DNA of 27,053 nt from JAKVCB01 sp963578605 (GCA_963578605.1 CAUZEA010000078.1:1-27053), one strand, 5' to 3'. Positions 15,673 to 25,704 are shown, counted from the first letter of the stretch. Program-made: numbers and translations. The notes: generated from the sequence alone by a model not told the origin.

Positions 15673-16132
15673 CGCTTGACCGTTCCCTCTTGTTTCATAA
15701 CGACTTGTACAGCAGCAACCATTTACGTCAAAAATTGCACCACCCTTGAAACCCACATCCCCGTGATCGTACGTCGACTTCACACGGGGTTACAACACCA
15801 GCAGTTTACCCAGTCCGCCTGATCAGACACCCCGTGGTATCGGTTTTTGGGGTTCTTGATTTTGCTCCCGTGGGGTACACCGCGGTGGTCTGAAGTGACG
15901 CGTTTTTCACGAGAACGGTGGCTGCGCGGTGCGAGCGGTGAGCGGGGCAACCATCGGTTGGTGGCTGCACGACGGCTACGGGTTTGGCCACCAGAAAACC
16001 CTCCGCCGGGCAAAATGCCCGCAGGAGTGGTAAAATGGCTGAGGCAACGGGGCGGCACCCGGGTGTCAAACCGCTCGAAAACGATGGCGAACTGGCATCA
16101 TTTCAAAAAAGGCGATATTATTCTAGCCTTAA
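15673..16132. other. Intergenic region upstream of tRNA-Arg
   Basis: About 460 bp with no credible protein gene; open frames on both strands are rich in Arg/Pro and lack motifs. It contains one perfect hairpin, CGGGCA-AAA-TGCCCG at 16007-16021, without a T-tract. The tRNA promoter should be near the right end. Confidence 0.5.
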
Positions 16133-16206
<74 letters not shown>

Positions 16207-16293
16207 CTTGACTGGCAGTGGTCAGAAAGTGGCAGGAGGGACTAAGATATCTCCATCACCTGGGTTACGCGATTGTTGATCTGGAGTCGGCTG

Positions 16294-17148
16294 ATGCGCC
16301 TGTTCACAATGTTTCTGCTGGCCACTCTGGCGGCGTCTTCAGTGCATGCTGCTTCGTATCAGAAGACTGACGGTACGATTGTTGATCCGATCCAAAGCGT
16401 ATTTGGTGGGGACCTTCCCTATGTAGGAACAAATCTGGAACCCGGTGCATCGCTGAACGGTGCATCGCTGAACGGCGCGTTCCTGGAGAGCGCGAGCCTG
16501 AACGACGCGATCCTGACTAATGCGGACCTGGAGAATGCGAACCTAAGTAATGCGGACCTGCCCAGCGCGAACCTGACCAGCGCGAACCTGGCCGGCGCAA
16601 AACTACGCTACGCGGGTCTGAGCGACGCAGATTTGACCAACGCCAACATGGCCGGCGCAGATCTGGCCAACGCAAACCTGCTTCGAGCGCACCTGGACGG
16701 CGGGCACCTATACAACGCGAACCTGGGCGGCGCGACCCTGAGAGACGCGCACCTGGATTACGCGAACCTGACCGGTGCCAACCTGACCGGCGCGTTCCTA
16801 CTGGAGGCGAGTCTGCCCAACGCGACCCTGACGGGCGCGAACCTGTCCTACGCAACCCTGGCCTCGGCGAACTTGACGGGGGTGAATCTGGTCAACGCGA
16901 ACCTGACCAGCACAACGCTTTCTGGCGCAGATCTGACGGACGCAAAATTCAGCAACAGCACAATTCTTTGGCACGAAAAAACCGTCGTGGGTTATGGCTT
17001 CGACGTAGCTGGTTTGCAGAACTACCTGACCGAAAAAAAGCAGGCATCGTCCGTCTTTGGGGTCACCATCATTCCCGAACCCTCTACAGCGATTCTCCTC
17101 GTCCTGTTGGGCCTGGCATCCGTGCCGCTTCGAATGCGACACAGGTAG
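16294..17148 (+). CDS. Secreted pentapeptide-repeat protein with PEP-CTERM sorting signal
   Basis: 284 residues from the ATG at 16294, chosen because GGAG sits 7 bases upstream (16283-16286) and the signal peptide (LFTMFLLATLAASSVHA) then starts at the N-terminus; a TTG at 16273 is the alternative. Residues about 50-219 are 34 uninterrupted pentads of the A(D/N)LxX type, such as TNADL, SGADL and TGANL. Such runs fold as a right-handed square beta-helix, here about eight or nine coils. Known roles range from DNA-gyrase mimicry to structural spacers. The C-terminus carries IPEPSTAILLVLLGLASVPLRMRHR-like order: IPEP near 260, hydrophobic stretch, then Arg/His-rich end, so it should be exported and anchored by an exosortase, which argues against a cytoplasmic gyrase role. 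It lies 87 bp after the tRNA-Arg. Binding partner unknown. Confidence 0.9.
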   Translation: MRLFTMFLLATLAASSVHAASYQKTDGTIVDPIQSVFGGDLPYVGTNLEPGASLNGASLNGAFLESASLNDAILTNADLENANLSNADLPSANLTSANLAGAKLRYAGLSDADLTNANMAGADLANANLLRAHLDGGHLYNANLGGATLRDAHLDYANLTGANLTGAFLLEASLPNATLTGANLSYATLASANLTGVNLVNANLTSTTLSGADLTDAKFSNSTILWHEKTVVGYGFDVAGLQNYLTEKKQASSVFGVTIIPEPSTAILLVLLGLASVPLRMRHR

Positions 17149-17577
17149 TCTGTTAACGCACTGTGTCAGGTCCGTTAAGAGCGGGCAGCGGTAACGGCCC
17201 CGCCACAAAATCTAACCACCGAACGATGGCCCATGCGGTACTGACCGAAAGTGGCGTCCCGCGGACGTCCTGGCTCACCCGCCCCGTAAGCAGTGGGGAG
17301 AAACTTCCTGACGCGCCGGGAAAGGTGCGACAGTCAAGCAACCAACAGCTACAATACCACTTGAGAAAATTGGCTGCCTGCGCGTTCGACTGCAAATGTG
17401 CGGGCTACAGGTGACAGGCAGAAACTTCGTATCAGCAGGCCGCTCGGACTTACTGCATCGCAGGACAAGACAAAAGGAACAAATCGAGACCTCTTCATCA
17501 TGACCGGTGAACAGGAATGAAAGTAAGAATCCTGGCCAATGACATCCACCATGGTCGAAACGAGTGGGAACGAACAA
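17149..17577. other. Intergenic region before the BNR/ThuA/haem cluster
   Basis: About 430 bp with no supported gene. It should hold the promoter of the three-gene cluster; I see no good consensus promoter, operator or riboswitch. Confidence 0.5.
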
Positions 17578-18900
17578 ATGTCAAAGACAATGATGGGCAC
17601 AAATTCTCTCGGGCAACAACTCCCCGGATTGCTTGTCTGCGGTTTGCTGGCAACAGGTATTCTACCGGCCACGATGCTGGCAGCCGGTTGGCAGAGCCAT
17701 GAAGTCGTGCAGCTTAATGGCAGTGCCGCGCCGATTCGTCTGCCGGCCAGGTCCCAGATCATTACGGAGTCATGGAATCGGATCGTACGGGGTCCCTATC
17801 TTGTTTTCATGCCTGAAAAACAGCGGCTGATGATGATGGTTTCTTGTGATGTCCCTTTAGTACCGTTCCTGCTAGACAGCGATGACTTCGGCGAAACATG
17901 GTCCGCGCCGCAGCGCATGCCCCTCGACGAGGGGGAAGGCCATAAAACCGGCTTTGGAGTGAGCTTAACTTACCTGGACCAAGGCCGCGTTATCTGGTCG
18001 GTGGAACATGGGGGCCGTTATTTCAGTCAGGACTACGGACAGACTTGGAGCGATTCGCTGCCGATACCGCCAGGCCCAGGCAATCAAACTTTGTACCAGT
18101 GGGATCCGTACCTGGTCGATCGAGATCCACAAACGGGTAAAGTAACACGGGTTTGGGAAACGGGGTATGATGTCGAATTGAGTCACATGCAACCACGAGC
18201 GTACATTCGATCCAGCGGTGATGCTGGCCACACTTGGAGTAAGCCCGTCCAGGTGCACGAGTGGAAAGACGCAAACGAAGTCGCCTTGTTTCGCACGCAA
18301 AACGGCAACATCCTGGCGGGTTGCCGGACGCGAGCTAGAAACTTCGACCTCTCCAGGCCATGGACCGATCACCATGCCGGTCTGGGAATTTCCATCTCCC
18401 CGGACAACGGACAAACCTGGTCAGAACTTAACATCTTGTATAACTGGGGACGTCATCATCCTAGCATGGTACTCCTGCCTGACGGGCACATTGTCATGAC
18501 TTACGTCGTTCGAAAAGGATATGTAAAAACGGCAGACGGGTACCCCCAGTACGGCATCGAGGCGGTTGTTAGTCGAGACCATGGCAAGACCTGGGATTTC
18601 GACCACAAGTTCATGTTGTCCGTGTGGAAAGCATCTCGGAAAGATGATTATTCCTTCTGGGCGGCTTGTCAGTCGACTTCCTCGGTACTGCTGCCGGACG
18701 GTTCAATCCTGACTGCCTTTGGCACAGGTTTTCGCGCCCGCGACAAACTGGGAACTGATCCGACTAAACCGTTCCCACGCGACATCGGCCTGGTGAAGTG
18801 GCAAGTCAACGATAAGGGTTTAAACGGTGAGACTGCTATCGCCGACGCGTCGTTCGACTCGGATCTGCGAAACGTGTTTGACCCGAATCCGTCTCACTAG
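17578..18900 (+). CDS. Secreted BNR/Asp-box (sialidase-like) beta-propeller protein
   Basis: 440 residues from the ATG at 17578; an ATG at 17539 in the same frame is possible but gives a long polar stretch before the signal (LPGLLVCGLLATGILPATMLAAG). At least five Asp boxes of the S-x-D-x-G-x-T-W kind can be seen: DDFGETWS, DYGQTWS, DAGHTWS, DNGQTWS and DHGKTWD, spaced as expected for a six-bladed sialidase-type propeller. The family includes exo-sialidases and many uncharacterised carbohydrate-active or binding proteins; I cannot confirm the sialidase Arg triad, so catalysis is uncertain. It probably acts outside the cytoplasm. The ThuA-like gene begins 13 bp after its stop, so the two are very likely cotranscribed, and the haem-binding gene follows. 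Confidence 0.85.
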   Translation: MSKTMMGTNSLGQQLPGLLVCGLLATGILPATMLAAGWQSHEVVQLNGSAAPIRLPARSQIITESWNRIVRGPYLVFMPEKQRLMMMVSCDVPLVPFLLDSDDFGETWSAPQRMPLDEGEGHKTGFGVSLTYLDQGRVIWSVEHGGRYFSQDYGQTWSDSLPIPPGPGNQTLYQWDPYLVDRDPQTGKVTRVWETGYDVELSHMQPRAYIRSSGDAGHTWSKPVQVHEWKDANEVALFRTQNGNILAGCRTRARNFDLSRPWTDHHAGLGISISPDNGQTWSELNILYNWGRHHPSMVLLPDGHIVMTYVVRKGYVKTADGYPQYGIEAVVSRDHGKTWDFDHKFMLSVWKASRKDDYSFWAACQSTSSVLLPDGSILTAFGTGFRARDKLGTDPTKPFPRDIGLVKWQVNDKGLNGETAIADASFDSDLRNVFDPNPSH

Positions 18901-18913
18901 GGATCCGTTTCTT

Positions 18914-19900
18914 ATGCTTACTGAACAACTCCCGGTTGAACGAATCAAAAATGCAACCGCGGTTATACTAGGTCTGATTCTTGGTTGGCTAAGTGTCGAT
19001 TTCGCTGCTGCAGAACAACGGGGGATTTTCGACTACGAATTTCAACGGAGGGCTGGTGATGGCGTCAAGAAGATCGTGTTTATTGGTGATGCGGGAACGC
19101 ACGGACCGCCGGGTAATCATGAGTTCGTAGCCGGGTTCATACTCCTGGCACGGCAATTGCACGAAGCTTTCCCTCAGGTTCACTGCGTCGTCTATCCCAG
19201 CAACCACTGGCCTGGCGACTTGTCACATGCCGACGCAGTCATTGTGGCTTTGAATCACGGTCACCAGGCGGCAGTTGACCCGGAAATCTTTGCTGCCGTC
19301 CGTCGCGGCGCTGGCTTTATGGCAGTGCACTACGGGGTCGAGGTGAACAAGGGCAATGAAGGGAACAACTACCTGCAATGGATAGGGGGTTACTTCGAAA
19401 CGTTTTGGTCCGTAAATCCGTGGTGGATACCCAAGTACGAACAGTTTCCTGACCATCCGGTCGCCCGCGGCATCATGCCGTTTAGCGTACACGACGAGTG
19501 GTATTACCACATGCGGTTTGTCGGCGACATGAAAGGTTTGACGCCAATTCTGACCGATGTTCCTCCACTGGAAACGGTGAATGGAACTGCGACCAGCCGA
19601 AAGGGGAATCCAGACGTTTTCCGAGAGGTTTCGGAGCAAATCCCGCAACACATGGCATGGGCGTACGACCGACCAGACAGTGGACGAGGCTTTGGATTTA
19701 CAGGCTTACACCTTCACGCGAACCTGGCAAACGACAACTTTCGTACCGTACTGCTGAACGCCTCCGCTTGGGTCGCAGGACTGGAAGTCCCACAAGATGG
19801 TGTCCCCTCGAAAACGGTGAGTGACGAGGACCTAGAGCGACTTATTGTTGAGGCCAAAGCTGTGAGAGAATCCAACAGCCCGCAGACTTTACAACAGTAG
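18914..19900 (+). CDS. Secreted ThuA-like (type 1 glutamine amidotransferase-like fold) protein
   Basis: 328 residues from the ATG at 18914, 13 bases after the previous stop; the frame runs back into the upstream gene to 18827 but the 18914 start yields a signal segment (ATAVILGLILGWLSVDFAAA). The first strand KKIVFIGDAGTHGPPGNHEF matches ThuA-like domains common in planctomycetes, followed by VHCVVYPSNHWP and a nucleophile-elbow-like GFMAVHYGVEV, where the Cys of true amidotransferases is replaced by His. The strand GFGFTGLHLHANL and FRTVLLNASAWVAG close the domain. ThuA was linked to trehalose use in rhizobia, and such domains often pair with PVC-type haem proteins; the reaction is not established. 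Probably periplasmic, and part of the same operon as its neighbours. Confidence 0.88.
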   Translation: MLTEQLPVERIKNATAVILGLILGWLSVDFAAAEQRGIFDYEFQRRAGDGVKKIVFIGDAGTHGPPGNHEFVAGFILLARQLHEAFPQVHCVVYPSNHWPGDLSHADAVIVALNHGHQAAVDPEIFAAVRRGAGFMAVHYGVEVNKGNEGNNYLQWIGGYFETFWSVNPWWIPKYEQFPDHPVARGIMPFSVHDEWYYHMRFVGDMKGLTPILTDVPPLETVNGTATSRKGNPDVFREVSEQIPQHMAWAYDRPDSGRGFGFTGLHLHANLANDNFRTVLLNASAWVAGLEVPQDGVPSKTVSDEDLERLIVEAKAVRESNSPQTLQQ

Positions 19901-19968
19901 TTGCGACCCCGCCGCCTGGTTAGTCCGCGCTAGCCACCTGCAGTTCCTGATCAAATCGACGGAGTGCC

Positions 19969-22900
19969 ATGATTTACCGGCTGTCGTTACCCGTTCTGCT
20001 GCTCCTCGGTACCGGCACTTCCGAAGTGTCGGGCAAAGCTGTGCTGCTGGACGAGCAATTTAACCTCCCTGCCGGCTTTCACATTTATAAGGCTGCTGAC
20101 TCCAGTCTCACTGGCGGTTCCTACGATCTGACGTTCGATGGCGAGGGACGGTTGCTGGTAGGTGACGGCGAAGCAGTGCGCCGACTCACCGACACTGACG
20201 GGGACCAGGTCTACGACCAGGCGGAAATAATCGCCCAGGGCCTGGGACCGCGAGGTCCACAAGGCCTGCTAGTCTACGGTGATCGATTGTATGCCGTAGG
20301 GGGCGATGGAATTCAATTATTTACCGGCTACGAAAGTGGCGACCCGCTTGAACTGCAGGGGCGCATCGGCGAACCATTCCACACCGGCGGCGACCACTCG
20401 GCCCATACCGTACTGCGGGGACTGGACGGCTATGTCTATTTCGTCTGTGGTGACGGTGGCGAGACATCCGACCGACGGCACATCACCGAGAAAAGTTCTC
20501 CCGTAATCTATGAACGCAAAGGAAGTGTGTTCCGTTTCGATCCAACCGGGGAGAAATGGGAATGCATCAGCGCGGGCGGCCGCAACTCGCCCAGTCTGGG
20601 TGTGAATTATCTGGGCGAATTCTTTAGTTTCGACAGCGACATGGAGTGGCACACCGGCTTGCCCTGGTACCGGCCAGTGCGTCTGAACCACTGGGCCATT
20701 GGCGGCGACCAGGGTTGGCAAGAAGTTGGCGCGTACCCTCCCTATTACCTGGACTGCCTGCCGCCGATTTTAGAGGTCGGCCGCGGGTCACCGAATTGGG
20801 GAGTCTTTTATGAACACTCCCAGTTTCCTGACTCCTACCACGATTCATTCATTTGTTGTGACTATCGTTGGAAATCGGTGACCACTGGCGGATACAACTC
20901 GGCTGGCCGATTGGTTGTGTTTCACTTGACGCGGGATGGCGCAACGTGGCAAGCGACCATGGAAACCCTGGCCGAAGTTAAGACCAATGCCATTGATCAA
21001 GATGGCGCAGCAATCAATTTTGCGCTGGTCGATGTCGAGGTCGCACCAGATGGGAGCATTCTGCTCACCGATCACAACCAGGGTGTGTGGCGAATCTTTT
21101 ACGACAAGGCAACCACACCGACCATCCCGCCAATTGTGCCCCGGGTTGCCTTGGCGGCCGATCGGCAAATGTCCCTGCAGCAGTTGCTGTCCCTGCCACA
21201 ACCGTCCGCAGAATGGAGTCGTGCGTGTGAACAACAAATCATTGCCCAACTGGGTGACGACGCAACTGCACTGTTGCAATCATCCGCGACAAACCAGGGA
21301 ACCCGTGAAGGGGTATCTCTGCGCCAGCGGTTGCGCGCGATTCGTTACCTGGCTGCCGAGTTTCAGACCCTGGACAAAATATTCCTGCAAACCATAGCGA
21401 GTGACGAAATGCCCGAGATACGGGGACAGGCAGCCTGGTTGTTAGGAATTCGTGGAGACCACGCGGGCTGTCGATTGCTTGTGGACCTTCTGGCAGACTC
21501 CGATCCATTGGTACGTCGACGAGCTGCCGAAGCCATGGGGCGGTTCGACACAACTTGCGGTCAACAGGAACTTGTCCGGACGATGGGAGATTCTGATCGC
21601 CCGGTCCGCTACGCGGCGATGACGGCCATTGCCCACCGTCCGCTGGCGGAGTGGATCGACGTGGCACTAAAAACGGATTCGCCACGAATTTGGATGCGGG
21701 CACTGACGGCCGGCTCGCTCCGACGCGAATTACCCCAAGCCGCAGTAGTCGCGGAAATCGTCGACCGACTCTTGGGAGCTAAGTTGACAGAAAAATCCGA
21801 CCAGCTCGATCGGTTGCGCGTCCTGAGTTTGTTTCGTCCCCAAATCAGCGAAAACATGGAACTCCAGCAGCGAGTCGCCGCCCATCTCGCCGCGGGGCTC
21901 ACAGCAACAGACCGCGAAGTCCGTTGGGAACACATACAATTGCTGGCCGAGTATAACGTGGCGGCCGCGTACGAACCATTGCTGGACCTGCTAGAGAAAG
22001 AAGACAACTACGTTACCCAGTTCCACATTGCCAACTCGCTTTCCCGCATAAACTCCGGTTGGAATGCGGCCAGCGAAGCTCGTCTCGTACAGTGGCTCAT
22101 GACGAACCAGCGAGGCTGGTTCGTCGAACTGAGCAACAAAGGACGAGGCTTCCCCCTGTTTTGGTTGACGGCGCTAGACCGACTGATCGATGGGCACGCA
22201 GGCGCGTTGGCTCAACATCTCGATCAGCTCGTTCCTGGCAGCCAACTATCGTCCCTCGCCTACGGTGAGGTGGCCACAACTCCAACTGGACGCCGACAGT
22301 TACTCGGCATCTATGAGAGCAGTGACGATGTGCAGGTGCGCCGCGAAATACTCAAAGGTTTTTCGGGCCACACACTCGAATCGAGATACTGGCCGATGAT
22401 GTCCGCGGCCCTCAAGTCAGCAAACCACGACGAGTTTCTCTTGGGCGTCGAGTGGCTGGCTAACCAAGGCCCGAGTATCAGCGAATTCTTCCAGGAATTG
22501 CGCGGAGGGGTCGAGGAACCACGTGATGGCGAGCAACCGCTGATTCAGCGGGTGGTTGAGTTATTGGAGCAGGGACACGACGAACTCTACTATGCGGATC
22601 GCGCCTTGTGTAACTTCACGGCGGTCGATTTTGACCGACAGCGCAACTTCCACAGCGACCAAGTGCGTCTGGACGCTGTGGAGCATTGGCAGGCCTGGTA
22701 TCGCGACCGCTACGGCGTTCCGTTTGTCAGTTCTGCCAGCCCAGAACCGACAGAAATCATGTCGGACGCACAAGTCCACAAACTCATTCTCACGAAGGCC
22801 ACGCAAGGAGATAGCGCCCGCGGTCGAGATATCTATATGCAGGCGGGATGTTTTTCTTGCCACGGCGGCTTGAAGGACAAAGAAGCGGCGATCTTTGGAC

Positions 22901-23223
22901 CAGACCTGGCAGGCGTTACGCAGCGTCTGAAGAAAAGAGAACTGGCTGACGCGTTGGTCTACCCCTCAAAGCAGGTTGCCCAGCGATTCAAGAATTCGTT
23001 GATCATCACTGACGACGGCCAGACATTGACAGGAATGGTCACCGCAGAGACCGACCAACACTTAACGGTGGTAGACACCAAAAACCAAATTTGGCGCATC
23101 GCCCGGCGCAACATCGAAACCCACCGACTACTGGACACCTCGCCCATGCCAGACAAGGCATTGAATCGATATCGCGAACAGCAAATCCAGGATCTATTAC
23201 AATTCCTCAAGTCGCTGCGGTGA
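19969..23223 (+). CDS. PVC-type haem-binding protein: propeller dehydrogenase-like, HEAT repeats, cytochrome c
   Basis: 1084 residues from the ATG at 19969, with GGAG at 19961-19964. A short signal (LSLPVLLLLGTGTSEVSG) leads into an N-terminal six-bladed propeller of the membrane-bound dehydrogenase type (about 25-390; LTFDGEGRLLVGDGEAV, GPRGPQGLLVYGDRLYAV). A helical middle follows, with HEAT-like repeats from about 440 to 900 (RGQAAWLLGIRGDHAG, RRRAAEAMGRFD). The C-terminus is a single c-type haem domain with CFSCH at residues 961-965 and a likely Met ligand in DTSPMPDK, closing with IQDLLQFLKSL. The family is typical of Planctomycetes and related phyla and is thought to oxidise sugars or other organics outside the cytoplasm, passing electrons to the haem. 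Substrate unknown. Last gene of the 17578-23223 cluster, 68 bp after the ThuA-like gene. Confidence 0.95.
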   Translation: MIYRLSLPVLLLLGTGTSEVSGKAVLLDEQFNLPAGFHIYKAADSSLTGGSYDLTFDGEGRLLVGDGEAVRRLTDTDGDQVYDQAEIIAQGLGPRGPQGLLVYGDRLYAVGGDGIQLFTGYESGDPLELQGRIGEPFHTGGDHSAHTVLRGLDGYVYFVCGDGGETSDRRHITEKSSPVIYERKGSVFRFDPTGEKWECISAGGRNSPSLGVNYLGEFFSFDSDMEWHTGLPWYRPVRLNHWAIGGDQGWQEVGAYPPYYLDCLPPILEVGRGSPNWGVFYEHSQFPDSYHDSFICCDYRWKSVTTGGYNSAGRLVVFHLTRDGATWQATMETLAEVKTNAIDQDGAAINFALVDVEVAPDGSILLTDHNQGVWRIFYDKATTPTIPPIVPRVALAADRQMSLQQLLSLPQPSAEWSRACEQQIIAQLGDDATALLQSSATNQGTREGVSLRQRLRAIRYLAAEFQTLDKIFLQTIASDEMPEIRGQAAWLLGIRGDHAGCRLLVDLLADSDPLVRRRAAEAMGRFDTTCGQQELVRTMGDSDRPVRYAAMTAIAHRPLAEWIDVALKTDSPRIWMRALTAGSLRRELPQAAVVAEIVDRLLGAKLTEKSDQLDRLRVLSLFRPQISENMELQQRVAAHLAAGLTATDREVRWEHIQLLAEYNVAAAYEPLLDLLEKEDNYVTQFHIANSLSRINSGWNAASEARLVQWLMTNQRGWFVELSNKGRGFPLFWLTALDRLIDGHAGALAQHLDQLVPGSQLSSLAYGEVATTPTGRRQLLGIYESSDDVQVRREILKGFSGHTLESRYWPMMSAALKSANHDEFLLGVEWLANQGPSISEFFQELRGGVEEPRDGEQPLIQRVVELLEQGHDELYYADRALCNFTAVDFDRQRNFHSDQVRLDAVEHWQAWYRDRYGVPFVSSASPEPTEIMSDAQVHKLILTKATQGDSARGRDIYMQAGCFSCHGGLKDKEAAIFGPDLAGVTQRLKKRELADALVYPSKQVAQRFKNSLIITDDGQTLTGMVTAETDQHLTVVDTKNQIWRIARRNIETHRLLDTSPMPDKALNRYREQQIQDLLQFLKSLR

Positions 23224-23459
23224 CCATTCCTCGCAATGCCCCGAATTGCTCGGCGCTGATGTCAAAAAATTCTCGAATCCGAGTGCCAAAGACGCCAATG
23301 ACGCCGACTTACGAAGGAAGAGTAATCAATCCAGTAAGAACGAGGGCCAGCGACCGCCGCTTTTGCGTATTCGCCGTCCAGTCAGTGAGCCGCAGATGTT
23401 CCCCTGGAACCGTTTCCTAAGGAACAACGCCTCTCAACATAAGTACTCTTTGGACATGC

Positions 23460-25052
23460 CTACACAGCACCATTCTTGTATTCGCCATCAACCAATCGCC
23501 AGAGGTTCCCTGGATTCGCATCTTTTAGCTCATACGGCAAACCGGCTTGCGGGAAGCCCTGGAAACAAACCAACCGCGCAAACCGAAAAATAGCCGCCGT
23601 ACCAACAGACGTTGACCGTCCATCGGTCGTTGCAGGATAGGGACCGCCGTGGTGCATCGAATGACAAACTTCAACCCCAGTAGGAAAGCCGTTAAAGATG
23701 ATCCGGCCAACCTTCCTCTCGAGGATTTCAACCAGATCCATGTGTTCCGCAAGATCTTCTTCCGTTCCATGAATCGTGGCCGTCAGATGACCTTCGAGCT
23801 GATTCGCTGCCTTGATCAATTCGTCTTTCGCCTTACAACGAACAACCAGTGTCGTTGGCCCAAATACTTCTTCACTCAATCTCGGGTTACTCGTGAAGGC
23901 ATCAAAGTCAGTCGTCCACACATGAGCACCGGCCTGCGTCTTGCCCGGATCCGCTTCAGTCGCCGACCGCGAAAGTAACGAGACGCCTTCCGTCCTTCCG
24001 AAAGTGGCAAGTCCTGATTCGAAAGCATCGCGAATCCCGGGATTCAACATCGTCGCCGGCGCAGTTTCAGAAAACGAAGACTCGGCCGATGCAATAAACT
24101 TATCCATTGGCTCACCGTCGATCCCGAGAACCAAACCTGGGTTCGTGCAGAACTGCCCAACACCCTGCGTCACGGATCCACACAAACCCTGAGCAAACGC
24201 CTCACCTCTCTCTTCAAGCGCCCCCGGTAAGACAAACACGGGATTGAGACTTCCCATTTCCGCATACACGGGAATCGGTTCTGGACGCGCAGCCGCCAGA
24301 TCAAACAAGGCGCGTCCACCGGCAAGTGAACCTGTAAAGCCGACTGCCTTTGCCATTGGGTGCTGGACCAACGCTGTGCCGACTACCCGACCTGATCCGT
24401 GAATCAGCGAGAAGACACCTTCCGGCATGCCGCAGGCTTTGACTGCTGCTTGAATTGCTCGCCCAACCAACTCAGCCGTTCCGGCGTGCGAACTGTGCGC
24501 CTTGACAACCACGGGACATCCTGCCGCAAGTGCAGACGCCGTATCTCCGCCGGCAACCGAAAACGCCAGGGGGAAGTTGCTCGCCCCAAAAACCACAACC
24601 GGACCGACCGGCATAAGCATTAGGCGTACATCCAGCTTGGGCAACGGCTGTCGATCTGGAATCGCTGTATCGATCCGGGCGTCGACCCAGGAACCCTCCC
24701 GTGCCAGACTCCCGAAGAGACGCAATTGCCCGGTTGTCCTGCTTCGCTCACCTGTCAGACGCGGAATCCCGAGAGCGGTTTCTGCATCGCATCTTTCGAG
24801 TAAGGCGTCTCCGAGCCCTTCAATCTTCTCCGCAATCTTCTCCAGAAAGGCGGCACGCTCTTCGCCAGATTTCTTTCTGAAAACCGGAAAGGCCTCGTCC
24901 GCCAACTGCATCGCCCGATCGACCTCTCCAGGCGTCGCCCCGACAAATTCAGGGGCCATCTCCACACCCGAACCTGGATTGAATGACTTAAAGGTCTTAT
25001 CCCCTGCGTCTGCCTGGGATAACCCTATCAAATTCTTGCCTTCCGGTTCCAT
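23460..25052 (-). CDS. Aldehyde dehydrogenase, alpha-ketoglutaric (2,5-dioxovalerate) semialdehyde dehydrogenase type
   Basis: 530 residues from the ATG at 25052. This start is fixed by a strong Shine-Dalgarno (GGAGGA) 3 bases upstream, the best in the window; the frame stays open to 25103. The NAD(P)+-dependent fold is clear: VGPVVVFGASNFPLAFSVAG, KAHSSHAGTAELV, VGFTGSLAGG, general-base Glu265 in YAEMGSLNP and nucleophile Cys302 in GQFCTNPG. The combination FGASNFPLAF, GSLNPV and a C-terminal GFPTGVEV matches the subgroup oxidising 2,5-dioxopentanoate to 2-oxoglutarate (EC 1.2.1.26) in sugar-acid or hydroxyproline breakdown. Length is normal. It is convergent with the haem-protein gene and stands alone, so the pathway here is inferred from the family. 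Confidence 0.9.
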   Translation of the reverse strand: MEPEGKNLIGLSQADAGDKTFKSFNPGSGVEMAPEFVGATPGEVDRAMQLADEAFPVFRKKSGEERAAFLEKIAEKIEGLGDALLERCDAETALGIPRLTGERSRTTGQLRLFGSLAREGSWVDARIDTAIPDRQPLPKLDVRLMLMPVGPVVVFGASNFPLAFSVAGGDTASALAAGCPVVVKAHSSHAGTAELVGRAIQAAVKACGMPEGVFSLIHGSGRVVGTALVQHPMAKAVGFTGSLAGGRALFDLAAARPEPIPVYAEMGSLNPVFVLPGALEERGEAFAQGLCGSVTQGVGQFCTNPGLVLGIDGEPMDKFIASAESSFSETAPATMLNPGIRDAFESGLATFGRTEGVSLLSRSATEADPGKTQAGAHVWTTDFDAFTSNPRLSEEVFGPTTLVVRCKAKDELIKAANQLEGHLTATIHGTEEDLAEHMDLVEILERKVGRIIFNGFPTGVEVCHSMHHGGPYPATTDGRSTSVGTAAIFRFARLVCFQGFPQAGLPYELKDANPGNLWRLVDGEYKNGAV

Positions 25053-25055
25053 AAT

Positions 25056-25061
25056 TCCTCC
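25056..25061 (-). promoter_or_regulatory. Shine-Dalgarno of the aldehyde dehydrogenase gene
   Basis: GGAGGA on the minus strand (TCCTCC on the plus strand) ends 3 bases before the ATG at 25052. It decides this start over the open frame that reaches 25103. Confidence 0.85.
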
Positions 25062-25704
25062 ATCTTTCTCTTCAAAACATGACTGCGCGAGATCCAATCG
25101 CATTTAAGTCGGGTCTTATATCTTGTTCGCCTTAGGTGCTAATAACAACGTCTTGAAATTACCAGCACACCCCGTTCTCCACAAACCGTACATTGGACAC
25201 CTGGATAAGCCCGGCAGAGAAAGCTTCTTGGCATCTCGACAATGGTACCGACCCCACAACAAACTTTCACACCTCACTGGAGCCAATCCATGTGATTCCT
25301 TGCCTTTGCTCTGCCATTAGACCATTAATCGAATACTACTTCCAGGATTACCCTGTGGGTGCCGAAGCGGAATCTGACCTCGACCTGGAAGCATTCCCCA
25401 GCATTGCGGACGTGCGCAAGGATTCAAATGGCCGGCATGAGTCTCATCGATTGCAAAGCGACGCAAGACAAGTCGATGACCTGCCCCCACGCGAGATACC
25501 AATATTGCAAGTTAGTGTTGGAGTCGCATTGAAAGAACTCTTGTGAAGAATATCGCCAACAAGGCAAAACAGGGGGCCCTCTGCAATTGGTCCCCGGCAG
25601 GAAAACAGAATTTTAAAAAGCACTCGTTTTTCGGGGCCTGACGAATATCCGAGACCTTTGGGAACAGACTCCTGGATCTTCTAGTTCGCCTGATCCCACA
25701 GATC
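25062..25704. other. Long non-coding region between the dehydrogenase gene and the tRNA remnant
   Basis: About 640 bp. A plus-strand open frame of 117 codons (25193-25546) and a minus-strand one of 115 codons (25512-25859) exist, but neither has a recognised motif, and the minus one runs into a tRNA gene. I regard the stretch as decayed or regulatory DNA. The part left of the tRNA-like remnant (about 25682-25704) may be the more degraded 5' part of the same old tRNA. Confidence 0.5.

Noticed and set aside
25193..25546. 117-codon plus-strand open frame
   Set aside because: No motif, hydrophobic core or convincing start; the surrounding DNA looks decayed. A real but unknown small gene cannot be excluded.
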